7,530 nucleotides of DNA from the NCBI GenBank assembly GCA_903873545.1, contig CAIQPA010000496.1, positions 1-7,530 of the forward strand, given 5' to 3'. The DNA is from an uncultured delta proteobacterium. GTDB taxonomy: Bacteria > Myxococcota_A > Bradymonadia > REDH01. A program made the translations under genes and the position numbers. The notes under the pieces were generated by a model that was given only the letters and a program-made list of their open reading frames with translations, had not been told where the DNA came from and made no database searches. Numbering within the stretch: position 1 is the stretch's first letter; each line of letters opens with the position of its first letter. Shown piece after piece: positions 1-6,574 of the stretch.

Positions 1-2340
1 CTGCGCCAAATCGGCGTCCTTGCAGTGGAGGCGCACGGCCAGGATGTGTTTGCACGTGTGACCCTTGGCGAAGTCGGCGCAGTCGCACTTAAGGCCTTCG
101 TTGTGCCGCGTGACTCGGTGGGGCTCGAGACCACCGGTCACGGTGAACGATCGACCATGCCTCCGGACTTGGAGTTCGAGCGCTCGGCGTAGGCGGTAGG
201 GGTCGGTAGCTGATCTCAACCCGGCGGCTACAGTCTCCGTGCCCGGCCCGACTTCGCGCAGAGCGAACGCCGAGCGGGTCTTGATCATCTCCCCAGCTTC
301 GTGGATCCACCGTGCGGCTCGTGCCGAGGAGACGCCCCGCACCGTGCGCAGGTCGCTTGCATCCGCTTGCGCCAGTTCCTCGATGTCGCTGATGCCGGCC
401 TCGCGCAGTCGTCTGGCGAGGGTGCCGCCAATGCCGTCGATGTAGGTGAGCGTTACGACCTGTTCGTCTACTCCGTGAGCCACCATGGCATGCAGAGCAA
501 GGACCCGCTCTCTGACCGTAGGTACGCCGATTCCTTCGGGTTCTTCGGTGGGCACGTTCGCAGGAGGGGCATCCGGCGTGGAGTCCTTGGCAGTAGGCGG
601 ACTGACAATCGCTATAGCTGCCGTGAGGATCCGCTCCAGGCTCTCGCTCAGTCGGCGAACTTCGAAGGCGTAGCACCCGAAGGCGTCCGCAACGAGGTTG
701 GCGCAGCCCACGCGCGTCCAAGCCCTGGCAACCAAAGCAGTCTTGATGACGGCCAGGAGTCGGCGTCCTGCGATCCCGAAGCGCTCTCGAATCTTCTGGT
801 GACCTTCAGAGAGCAGAGTCGAGTTTTCCTTGGCCAGGCGCCCCCCGAGCTCTTCGAGTTCTTCGAAATCCACCGGGATGAGTGGTTGGCAATCGTCGGT
901 TTGCGCGCAGAGCATCAGGAGGTCGAGGAAGGTCAGCTGCGCGGCCGCTTCCTGCTGCAGAGAGTGAGCCAGGCTCAGGACGGTGGCGGGTGAGAGCATC
1001 TGCCGGACGGCGATGCGCCCAAGGCGCGTCGCTCGGAGAGCAGGACCTCGGGCCTCCTGCTCCTGGACCTCGATCAGCATCCCGCTGTCGAGCATGTCTC
1101 TGACCACGGTGTTCAGGGGCGGCAAGGTCCGCTGGTGTGCCGCGAGCGATTGCTGCAGGTTGCGGTCGAGCTGCTCCCGGGTTCGCGCGAGGCCACTCGA
1201 CACCTCGGCAAGCACCTGTTCGGCGAGAGCTCGCCCGTCGCAGAGGCCAGAGGCGATTCGCTCGAACTTCCCGGCTGCGTATCGATCGGAAAGTCGGTCC
1301 CAGGCCGGGGCGATTAGGACCACTTCCCCTCTGGTGTCGAGCCCACGTCTGCCGGCGCGTCCTGCGCGCTGCCAGACGGTGTTGACCGAGAGCGGGACGA
1401 AGTCTGTGCCGTCGAAGCTCTGGAGGTCGTAGAGCACCACCTGCCGAGCGGGCAGGTTGAGCCCCATCTCCAGTGTGCCCGTGGACACGAGTGCGCGGAG
1501 TTGGCCTGCGCGGTAGTCGCTTTCGAGTCGCTGCCGTTCGGTGGAGTCTAGGCCGGCGTGGTGGTGGCCTGCAGGGACTCCTGCCGTCCTCAGCTCGGCT
1601 GACAGGGCTTCTGCGCGGCGCCGAGACTGCACGAACACGAGGCTCTGGCCTCCCCCCGCGATGCATCTCTGGACCTCTTGCTGGAGGATTCGAGGCTTGT
1701 CGGTCGCGCGTTGGTAGCGGGCAACGCGCCACTCGATGGGGATCGGTTGCCAAGAACTGCCGAAGTGCACGCCGCCGAGCCAGTCAGCCAACTCCGCACG
1801 GTTGCCCATGGTCGCGGAGAGGCCGAGGAGTTGGAGGAACGGGTTCAGGCGGCGGGCTCGCATCAGGGCGCCTTCCAGGCGCGGGCCCCGGCTCCGGTCG
1901 CCCAGCAGATGCAGCTCGTCCACAACAAGCAGCCCCACCTCGGGGAGCCAGCCCCAGTGGCTACGCCAGTTCCTCGTGCAGGCGTCGAGCCGCTCGGGCG
2001 TCATGATCAGGAGGCGGGCCTGTTCGAACGGGACCGGGTAGGCCTGGCGTTGGCCGTAGTCCCCCGTGAAGACGCCGACTTGGTAGCCGGCGAACCGGGT
2101 GCTCCAGCGGCCAACCAGCTCGTTTGCCAGCGCTCGCAGCGGGGTGAGGTAGATCGCCCGCTGGCCGCGCTCCAGGGCGGCGGCGATCGCCTGCTCTGCC
2201 AGCCAGGTTTTGCCGGAACCCGTTGGCATTTGAAGGATTGCGCTGAATCCGCTCGAAAGTAAGCCACGCCGAACAACGTCGTTCTGGGCGGGGTTCAGCT
2301 CGGGTTCAGGCGGGGATGAAAGCATGGGGTAGATGGGCAT
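1..2340 (-). CDS. Ski2/Hel308-like DEAD/DEAH-box helicase with HhH motifs and SWIM zinc finger (3' end outside window)
   Basis: The reading frame is open from the ATG at 2340 to base 1, giving 780 residues with no stop; the C-terminus lies outside the window. Helicase motifs appear in order: Q-motif-like LNPAQN (15-20), Walker A MPTGSGKT (38-45), Ia TPLRALA (66-72), TGDYG (92-96), TPERLDA (114-120), Walker B DELH (141-144), SAT (175-177), strand-exchange region LVFVQSRR (234-241), motif V GTLEMGLNLPA (288-298) and motif VI QRAGRAGRRG (324-333). This is the Ski2/Hel308-like SF2 pattern. A winged-helix/ratchet-like region follows, then a proline-rich linker (about 581-606), two HhH motifs (about 633-682, with IDGIGGTLA and VRGVSSARA), and a SWIM finger C752-x-C754...C763-x-H765. 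Members of this family unwind DNA or RNA with ATP; HhH and SWIM elements usually bind nucleic acid. It is divergent from the HTH/helicase operon. An in-frame GTG at 2349 is an alternative start. The precise substrate is unknown. Confidence 0.93.
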   Translation of the reverse strand, partial: MPIYPMLSSPPEPELNPAQNDVVRRGLLSSGFSAILQMPTGSGKTWLAEQAIAAALERGQRAIYLTPLRALANELVGRWSTRFAGYQVGVFTGDYGQRQAYPVPFEQARLLIMTPERLDACTRNWRSHWGWLPEVGLLVVDELHLLGDRSRGPRLEGALMRARRLNPFLQLLGLSATMGNRAELADWLGGVHFGSSWQPIPIEWRVARYQRATDKPRILQQEVQRCIAGGGQSLVFVQSRRRAEALSAELRTAGVPAGHHHAGLDSTERQRLESDYRAGQLRALVSTGTLEMGLNLPARQVVLYDLQSFDGTDFVPLSVNTVWQRAGRAGRRGLDTRGEVVLIAPAWDRLSDRYAAGKFERIASGLCDGRALAEQVLAEVSSGLARTREQLDRNLQQSLAAHQRTLPPLNTVVRDMLDSGMLIEVQEQEARGPALRATRLGRIAVRQMLSPATVLSLAHSLQQEAAAQLTFLDLLMLCAQTDDCQPLIPVDFEELEELGGRLAKENSTLLSEGHQKIRERFGIAGRRLLAVIKTALVARAWTRVGCANLVADAFGCYAFEVRRLSESLERILTAAIAIVSPPTAKDSTPDAPPANVPTEEPEGIGVPTVRERVLALHAMVAHGVDEQVVTLTYIDGIGGTLARRLREAGISDIEELAQADASDLRTVRGVSSARAARWIHEAGEMIKTRSAFALREVGPGTETVAAGLRSATDPYRLRRALELQVRRHGRSFTVTGGLEPHRVTRHNEGLKCDCADFAKGHTCKHILAVRLHCKDADLAQ

Positions 2341-2359
2341 CAGTGCCACCGATGCCTAG

Positions 2360-2363
2360 CTCC
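2360..2363 (-). promoter_or_regulatory. Possible Shine-Dalgarno GGAG bearing on the start of the minus-strand helicase
   Basis: GGAG on the minus strand lies 10 nt before an in-frame GTG (2349-2347) and 19 nt before the ATG at 2340. An in-frame TAG at 2358-2356 excludes any earlier start. The spacing favours the GTG, which would add three residues. A weaker GGTGG sits 5 nt before the ATG. I annotated from the ATG, but the two cannot be separated by eye. Confidence 0.3.
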
Positions 2364-2374
2364 GTCCACAAAAA

Positions 2375-2403
2375 TTAGCAAAATAGTCATGGATGCATAT
2401 TTT
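2375..2403 (+). promoter_or_regulatory. Predicted sigma70-type promoter for the HTH-helicase operon
   Basis: TTAGCA (2375-2380, 4/6 match to TTGACA) and TATTTT (2398-2403, 4/6 match to TATAAT) are separated by exactly 17 bp in the most AT-rich stretch of the window. The predicted transcription start is near 2409-2411, inside the palindrome at 2407-2427 and upstream of the ATG at 2435. The boxes are imperfect, so this rests on spacing, composition and position. Confidence 0.4.
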
Positions 2404-2406
2404 GCG

Positions 2407-2427
2407 GCAAGGTACTACTTACCTTGC
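2407..2427. promoter_or_regulatory. Perfect 21-bp interrupted palindrome, candidate operator of the XRE regulator
   Basis: Two perfect 8-bp arms, GCAAGGTA (2407-2414) and TACCTTGC (2420-2427), flank the 5-bp spacer CTACT. Dimeric XRE/Cro-C1 regulators typically bind dyads of this size. It begins 4 bp after the predicted -10 box and ends 7 bp before the preferred start codon of the HTH gene. Binding there would block transcription initiation, as expected for autorepression. It also lies upstream of the divergent helicase gene and could control both directions. I saw no second copy in the window. The symmetry is directly visible; the operator role is inferred. Confidence 0.6.
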
Positions 2428-2434
2428 TAAGCCA

Positions 2435-3013
2435 ATGTCTCACCAGGTCTCCGTCAACACTCGCTTCCTGCTCTGGCGAACGGGCGTTCCCCGAGGGGAG
2501 TGGCAACAGTGGCTCGAGGCGCGAACTGGTTTGGGTTCGGACACGACTCGCGAACTGCTCGGAGGCCGACTTGCCGACGAGCGCGTTGACGAGGCAACTC
2601 AGCTCGAACTGGCCAGGGCCTTCGCGCAGGAGGATGGGGGAGAGAGTCTCCGTTTCTCGGACCTGCCTCACGAGAACGGCGGTGTTCTCGCCGAGAATCT
2701 CCGCCACCTCTTCGGCTCGCTCGATCATGGTGGGAAGAAGATCGCTGCTGGCGAACTAGGGATCGATCCGACGACGATTTCTCGCTGGCTCGCTGGCAAG
2801 TCCGAGCCGCAGTCTCCCGCCCTACAGAGGATCGCTTCATACTTCGGCATCCCATCGAGCACCGACCTCCGAACCGAGCCGGTCTTCCTTTCCCTCCAAC
2901 CGGTCTCTGTGGCCGAGCTCAAGCGATGGCTGTACGCGCGGCTTGAGGAGCTCAGCACGGATGAGTTTCGTCAGCTATTGCCGGCGCTTCGGCGGATGCT
3001 GGGAGAACCATGA
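2435..3013 (+). CDS. XRE (Cro/C1-type) helix-turn-helix regulator
   Basis: The protein has 192 residues from the ATG at 2435. The clear DNA-binding unit is at about 85-140: KKIAAGELGIDPTTISRWLAGKSEPQ followed by a helix ending in ASYFGI. This is a typical XRE HTH, with the recognition helix around PTTISRWLAG. A preceding segment (about 16-65, with GEWQQWLEARTG and later LGGRLADERV) resembles a second, diverged HTH of the same fold. Residues 158-189 look helical and may mediate dimerisation. An in-frame ATG at 2393 would add 14 residues, but it lies upstream of the predicted transcription start and its extension reads straight through the palindrome, so I prefer 2435. Neither start has a good Shine-Dalgarno sequence, so leaderless or weak initiation is possible. 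Its stop overlaps the next helicase start, which makes it the likely local regulator. The HTH call is firm; autoregulation is inferred. Confidence 0.88.
   Translation: MSHQVSVNTRFLLWRTGVPRGEWQQWLEARTGLGSDTTRELLGGRLADERVDEATQLELARAFAQEDGGESLRFSDLPHENGGVLAENLRHLFGSLDHGGKKIAAGELGIDPTTISRWLAGKSEPQSPALQRIASYFGIPSSTDLRTEPVFLSLQPVSVAELKRWLYARLEELSTDEFRQLLPALRRMLGEP
3001..3005 (+). promoter_or_regulatory. Ribosome binding site for the plus-strand helicase
   Basis: GGGAG lies 4 nt before the ATG at 3010, inside the last codons of the HTH gene. Together with the ATGA stop/start overlap it fixes the helicase start at 3010 and predicts translational coupling. Confidence 0.7.
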
Positions 3014-5358
3014 GAAGGCTGCCAGCGGGGAAGGCAGGCGGTTCAAACAGGTCGCCCGAGGTGGCGGCTGCCAGCTTCGACGATCCCCGCTGGGGGCCGA
3101 TCGTCGCAGCGCTCTTGAGGGGACGCGACCTTCGACCAGTGCAGCAGGCAGCGCTCTGCGATGCGCGCATCCTCGACTCGCGCCAGCACCTGGTTGTCTG
3201 CTCGCCAACGAACAGTGGGAAGAGTCTCGTTGGCTACCTGATTCTCATTGAAGCGCTTCTGCGTGGTCGCCGCGCGGTTCTCCTGGAGCCGCTCCGTGCG
3301 CTCGCGCAGGAGCAGGCGGAGGAGCTCGAGGACGTGCTAGGACGGCTTGTCCCGACTGCCTTCGCCCAGGCTCCTCGAGTTCGCATCTCTACGGGTGACT
3401 ACCGGCTTGAAGGCGAGATGCCGTCCGATGCGCCGCCCAGTGAGGGCGAAGTCATCATTGCCACGCCCGAGCGGCTGGACGCCATTCTCAGGAATCCAGC
3501 GCACGCGGCATGGGCATCGACGATCGGTGCCGTCGTCATCGACGAGGCCCACCTGATCGCGGACCCAAGACGGGGGCCAACCTTGGAGTTGGTAGCGGCA
3601 TCGATGCTGTCGATGCCGGTGCCGCCTCGCATGGTGCTCCTGTCCGCTACGGTGGGGGAGCCCGAACGACTTCGACAGTGGCTGCGTCCCTGCCAACTTG
3701 TTGCGTCGTCTTCTCGGTCACCGCTGACGAAGGAAGTCTGGGCCCTCGAGGGCGACGAGGACGCTGACGACATCATCAGGGATGAGCTTCGGGCGACTCT
3801 CGCGCAGCCCGACACGGCTGCTCTCGTGTTCGTCTACCGACGCGAATCCGCGGTTGCCCTTGCTCGGAAACTGTCGGCAGTTCTGTCCGTCGAGGTTCTC
3901 GCGTACCACTCTGGGCAGCCAGCCAACGAACGTCTTCGCGTGCGAGAGCGGTTCCGATCCGGGGTATGCCGATGCGTCGTAGCAACGACAGCGTTGGCCA
4001 TGGGTGTCAACCTGCCGGCAACCCACGTGGTCGTGAGGGACACGACGTTCTTCGGTTTCGGCAAGCTGCGCACCGACGAGTTGCTGCAGATTCTGGGTCG
4101 TGCAGGTCGGGGAGACCGGACAGGGCACGGGGTCGTTCTGGTGCGGCCCACCGACGAATGGGACGCAGAGATTCTGGCACGCGAGATCCGCGACGAGGTG
4201 CTGCCGCCCCTCCGGTCCTCCTTCGAGGCTGCGTTGTCCCCAGCTCGTCGCGGTGTGTCGGAGACAGGTTCGGTCAGCGATCTTGCTGCGGCGGGGATCG
4301 TCGCCGCATGCCTCGCGCGGGCGGGGGAACAAGGCTTGTCGGTTGCGGAGTGCGCCGCTCTGCTCGGCCACACCTTGGGCGCGAGCTCGCTCGTCCCCCG
4401 GATTGATGGCGCGGTCCGATGGCTGTCCGATCCAACACGCGTCCTGGCCTACCGCGATGAGAACGCCCGGCTCCATTCCACGTTCCTCGGTCGGGCGGGG
4501 GGGCGAGCAATGCTCCCACTTCCCTATGTTGCCGGGGTCGGTCAGCTCACGCGGGACCTGCTCTCGCTTGACAGTTCGGGCAAGCTACTAGGTCGGTGGA
4601 CCGGACTGGACCACCTCTTCGTGATGGCGTTGGTCTCTGACCGAACCCCGAAGCTCCGTCGATTCAGTGAAGACTTGGCTAGCCAAGTCGATGGGTGGAT
4701 TGAGTCGAGGCCTAGTAGCGGCAAGTCACTGCTCTTCAGCGAGTGGGTCATTGGTTCAGCAGCAGGATCGAAGGCGGATGAGTTGCTCGGCTCGCTTGGG
4801 ATCCCGGAGCAGAAGCCTCGCCGGGGGATCGAAGATGCTGCTCGCAAGCGGTCCTATGTTGCGATGCTGGCCGCCATCGTCCTTGACGAGCGATCGAGAG
4901 GTGTCCCTGTCGGCGACGTCGAGCGGCGCTGGGGAATCACAGGCCTCGATGGGGTCGAGGAAGCATGGCGCGATTCGGCCCTGTGGATGCTCGCTGGTCA
5001 CACCTCGATCTTCGAGGTAAGGGCCTTTTACCACCATCTTCGACAGCACTGTGGCGTCTTACCTGAGCAGGTGAAGGTGGTTAAGCATGTGCTGTCCCGG
5101 ATCCGTGGGCAGGCTTACGACCTTCTTGAGAGTCTCAACTACTGTTCGCCCTTGGGGCCACTATTGAGGGGAGTTCGTCGGGTAACCCCGGCTCAGGAGC
5201 GTGTGGTCGGCATTGCCACGATCCGGAAGCTGGAGTCGGCGGGGGTGAGCTCCATGCGCTCCGTCATGGAACTTAGCGTGGATCAGATGGTTGCGCTTGG
5301 CGTGCAACGCAGGTTTGCGAAGCAACTCAAGAGCTACTTCATGCGTAGGCTGAAGTGA
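3010..5358 (+). CDS. Ski2/Hel308-like DEAH-box helicase with C-terminal HhH region
   Basis: This complete 782-residue protein contains an ordered SF2 motif set: Q motif LRPVQ (41-45), Walker A SPTNSGKS (65-72), Ia EPLRALAQEQ (93-102), TGDY (128-131), TPERLDA (152-158), Walker B DEAH (178-181), SAT (212-214), VFVYRRESA (273-281), motif V TTALAMGVNLPATHV (326-340) and motif VI QILGRAGRGD (360-369). After the two RecA domains comes a long helical region (about 400-720) in the position of the Hel308 winged-helix and ratchet domains. A C-terminal HhH-like segment follows at about 732-772 (VVGIATIRKLESAG, then LGVQRRFAKQL). These are ATP-driven nucleic-acid translocases; Hel308 acts at stalled forks. 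The gene overlaps the HTH gene by 4 bp (ATGA). It differs from the divergent helicase: it has DEAH rather than DELH and no SWIM finger, although both share TPERLDAxxRN. The substrate is unknown. Confidence 0.95.
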   Translation: MRRLPAGKAGGSNRSPEVAAASFDDPRWGPIVAALLRGRDLRPVQQAALCDARILDSRQHLVVCSPTNSGKSLVGYLILIEALLRGRRAVLLEPLRALAQEQAEELEDVLGRLVPTAFAQAPRVRISTGDYRLEGEMPSDAPPSEGEVIIATPERLDAILRNPAHAAWASTIGAVVIDEAHLIADPRRGPTLELVAASMLSMPVPPRMVLLSATVGEPERLRQWLRPCQLVASSSRSPLTKEVWALEGDEDADDIIRDELRATLAQPDTAALVFVYRRESAVALARKLSAVLSVEVLAYHSGQPANERLRVRERFRSGVCRCVVATTALAMGVNLPATHVVVRDTTFFGFGKLRTDELLQILGRAGRGDRTGHGVVLVRPTDEWDAEILAREIRDEVLPPLRSSFEAALSPARRGVSETGSVSDLAAAGIVAACLARAGEQGLSVAECAALLGHTLGASSLVPRIDGAVRWLSDPTRVLAYRDENARLHSTFLGRAGGRAMLPLPYVAGVGQLTRDLLSLDSSGKLLGRWTGLDHLFVMALVSDRTPKLRRFSEDLASQVDGWIESRPSSGKSLLFSEWVIGSAAGSKADELLGSLGIPEQKPRRGIEDAARKRSYVAMLAAIVLDERSRGVPVGDVERRWGITGLDGVEEAWRDSALWMLAGHTSIFEVRAFYHHLRQHCGVLPEQVKVVKHVLSRIRGQAYDLLESLNYCSPLGPLLRGVRRVTPAQERVVGIATIRKLESAGVSSMRSVMELSVDQMVALGVQRRFAKQLKSYFMRRLK

Positions 5359-5386
5359 AGATGTGGAGTCGGGGCATGGCCAGGAC

Positions 5387-5948
5387 TCAGATTCCCATGA
5401 TCCGCTCCCACGCGTATCCAGGGCTTACGAAGTGACCCTAGCAGGCGAGTTCAACTAAGTCCCCGTCGGCGTAGATCGTAGAACTGCGCAAAAGGATGAG
5501 GTCGGAGCTGCTCTTGATCCGGCTTGCATCGTTCGCGACCCAACACAGGTCACGAAGCGCAACACCCGCGCCGCCCGGTCCCCAACGAAGCACCCCAGCA
5601 CCACCAGCACATCAGTCGCCAACCGCAGCTTCACGATCGAGTTCGCCAACCGTCGCGGGTGCAGCCAGCCAGTTCCGCCTTGAAGAAGTCCTTGCCGGGC
5701 CACGCCCCGCTGCCGATGAGCACCCTCGGACCTTAGGTGTCTGCGATGAGCTTTTTGCCGCGGAGGCCGTTGCCGCCTTCGGGACCGCCGACCTCGAATG
5801 CGCCGGTGCCGTTCACGGTGAGGCTGTCGGGAAGCTGCGGAGACAGGCCCGCGAGCTCGCTCGCTGTGGTGCGCGTGTCGGCCCACCGCTCCGTACGAGG
5901 TGAAACCGCAAGCAGTCAAGGCCGTTTCGCCATCAGCCGGTTCACCAT
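5387..5948 (-). pseudogene. Degenerate 3' portion of a metK-like S-adenosylmethionine synthetase gene
   Basis: No single frame is open, but MetK-like blocks follow one another in the correct order on the minus strand. They are NRLMAKR (from 5942), then NGTGAFEVGGPEGGNG and GKKLIADT. After a TAA (5735-5733), where the family has DTYG, come PRVLIGSGAWPGKDFFKA and, after a frame change near 5664, RRLANSIVKLRLATDVLVV through ARVLRFV. A further frame change before about 5525 leads to EQL and FYDLRRRGL, and a last one near 5452 leads to GHFVSPGYAWERIMGI ending at TGA 5389-5387. Internal stops are at 5918-5916 (TGA), 5735-5733 (TAA) and 5440-5438 (TAG, where the family has Tyr before GHF). The first third of MetK is missing, and about 50 and 15 residues appear deleted internally. 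It lies tail to tail with the plus-strand helicase, 28 bp away. Alignment is from memory of MetK sequences; intact MetK joins methionine and ATP to make AdoMet. Confidence 0.78.
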
Positions 5949-6574
5949 GGGGCCGGAAGTCGGTGGCGAGATGCAAAGTGCCCGCTCAGTGCACCGTCCG
6001 TGGCGTCAACCACGCGACCGAAGAATGACTTGCAGCCTTTCAGCAGGGCGAGGGGCAGGCGTGGCGTGTGGGAACTGTTCAGTAACCAAGCGTACGACGG
6101 GCCTAAAGGCAGCGCACTCCCGTGGGCAATCGCGTGGCGCACCTTCAAACACTGGTTCATCCGCTCACGCACGAAAACAGATGTTGTGGTTCCGGCTGCC
6201 GACTTCCAGGTCCACGCTGGCCACGGGTCGAACCCAAGGGTCTTCTCGAAAAGGCGCTTCACGTTTTCGGCGTTGGGCGTGTTTGTTGCCTTCGCTGCTT
6301 CTGCTGCGGCCGTCTCGTGGAGCCGGAAGGAAGTGAGGGCCCACGCGGGCGCCTGGGGGCTCGTGACCGTAGTTTGCAGCTTCGTGAAGCACTCCAGCAC
6401 CACGCTCTCGACATAGCCATCCCACGCAGCGACTGACATCACGACACCGGCACGGTGCAAGGCCTCCTGGTTGTGTCGACGTCCCGGGGCTGCCTGCAAG
6501 TTGCCGTGGATGTCTAGGAGCTCTTCTACGTTCTCAAGGCTCGTGAGAAATGCAGTCATGGCTTGGGATGGCAT
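5942..6574 (-). CDS. HEPN-domain protein, RiboL-PSP/MAE_28990-like putative RNase
   Basis: The protein has 210 residues from the ATG at 6574. The N-terminal half has a helix pair around RAGVVMSVAAWDGYVESVVLE (41-61), a hallmark of RiboL-PSP-type HEPN proteins. The C-terminal half carries VRHAIAHG with R146-x4-H151, the R-x4-6-H motif that forms the metal-independent RNase site in active HEPN dimers. No signal peptide or membrane segment is visible. HEPN proteins of this type are often toxins or defence effectors, but no antitoxin-like partner is visible next to it. An in-frame TTG at 6646 would add 24 low-complexity residues rich in Pro and Arg, so I chose the first ATG; a weak GAGAG precedes it. 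The stop at 5944-5942 abuts the metK remnant. HEPN membership is well supported; RNase activity and biological role are inferred. Confidence 0.82.
   Translation of the reverse strand: MPSQAMTAFLTSLENVEELLDIHGNLQAAPGRRHNQEALHRAGVVMSVAAWDGYVESVVLECFTKLQTTVTSPQAPAWALTSFRLHETAAAEAAKATNTPNAENVKRLFEKTLGFDPWPAWTWKSAAGTTTSVFVRERMNQCLKVRHAIAHGSALPLGPSYAWLLNSSHTPRLPLALLKGCKSFFGRVVDATDGALSGHFASRHRLPAPW

Noticed and set aside
89..721. Minus-strand 210-residue ORF
   Set aside because: Out-of-frame shadow of the HhH/SWIM end of the same helicase gene.
1734..1745. 12-bp match (CGATGGGGATCG) to the tRNA-Gly T-arm region, considered as an attachment-site copy
   Set aside because: It lies within helicase coding sequence encoding ordinary residues (QPIPIEW), does not include the tRNA 3' end, and such a length can arise by chance.
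806..1753. Minus-strand 315-residue ORF
   Set aside because: It is an out-of-frame shadow of the helicase gene that is open from 2340 to 1 and carries all SF2 motifs; the Arg/Pro-rich translation has no motif.
2393..2434. Upstream in-frame ATG (2393) as start of the HTH gene
   Set aside because: It precedes the predicted transcription start, encodes the palindrome rather than conserved protein, and has no Shine-Dalgarno sequence. It remains possible.
3718..4476. Minus-strand 252-residue ORF
   Set aside because: Antisense shadow of the plus-strand helicase, with no motif of its own.
5496..5903. Plus-strand 135-residue ORF over the metK remnant
   Set aside because: The recognisable protein similarity is on the opposite strand; this frame has no motif.
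5387..5948. Explaining the metK frame changes as sequencing errors
   Set aside because: Besides frame changes there are three in-frame stops, internal deletions and a missing first third, which indicate real decay.
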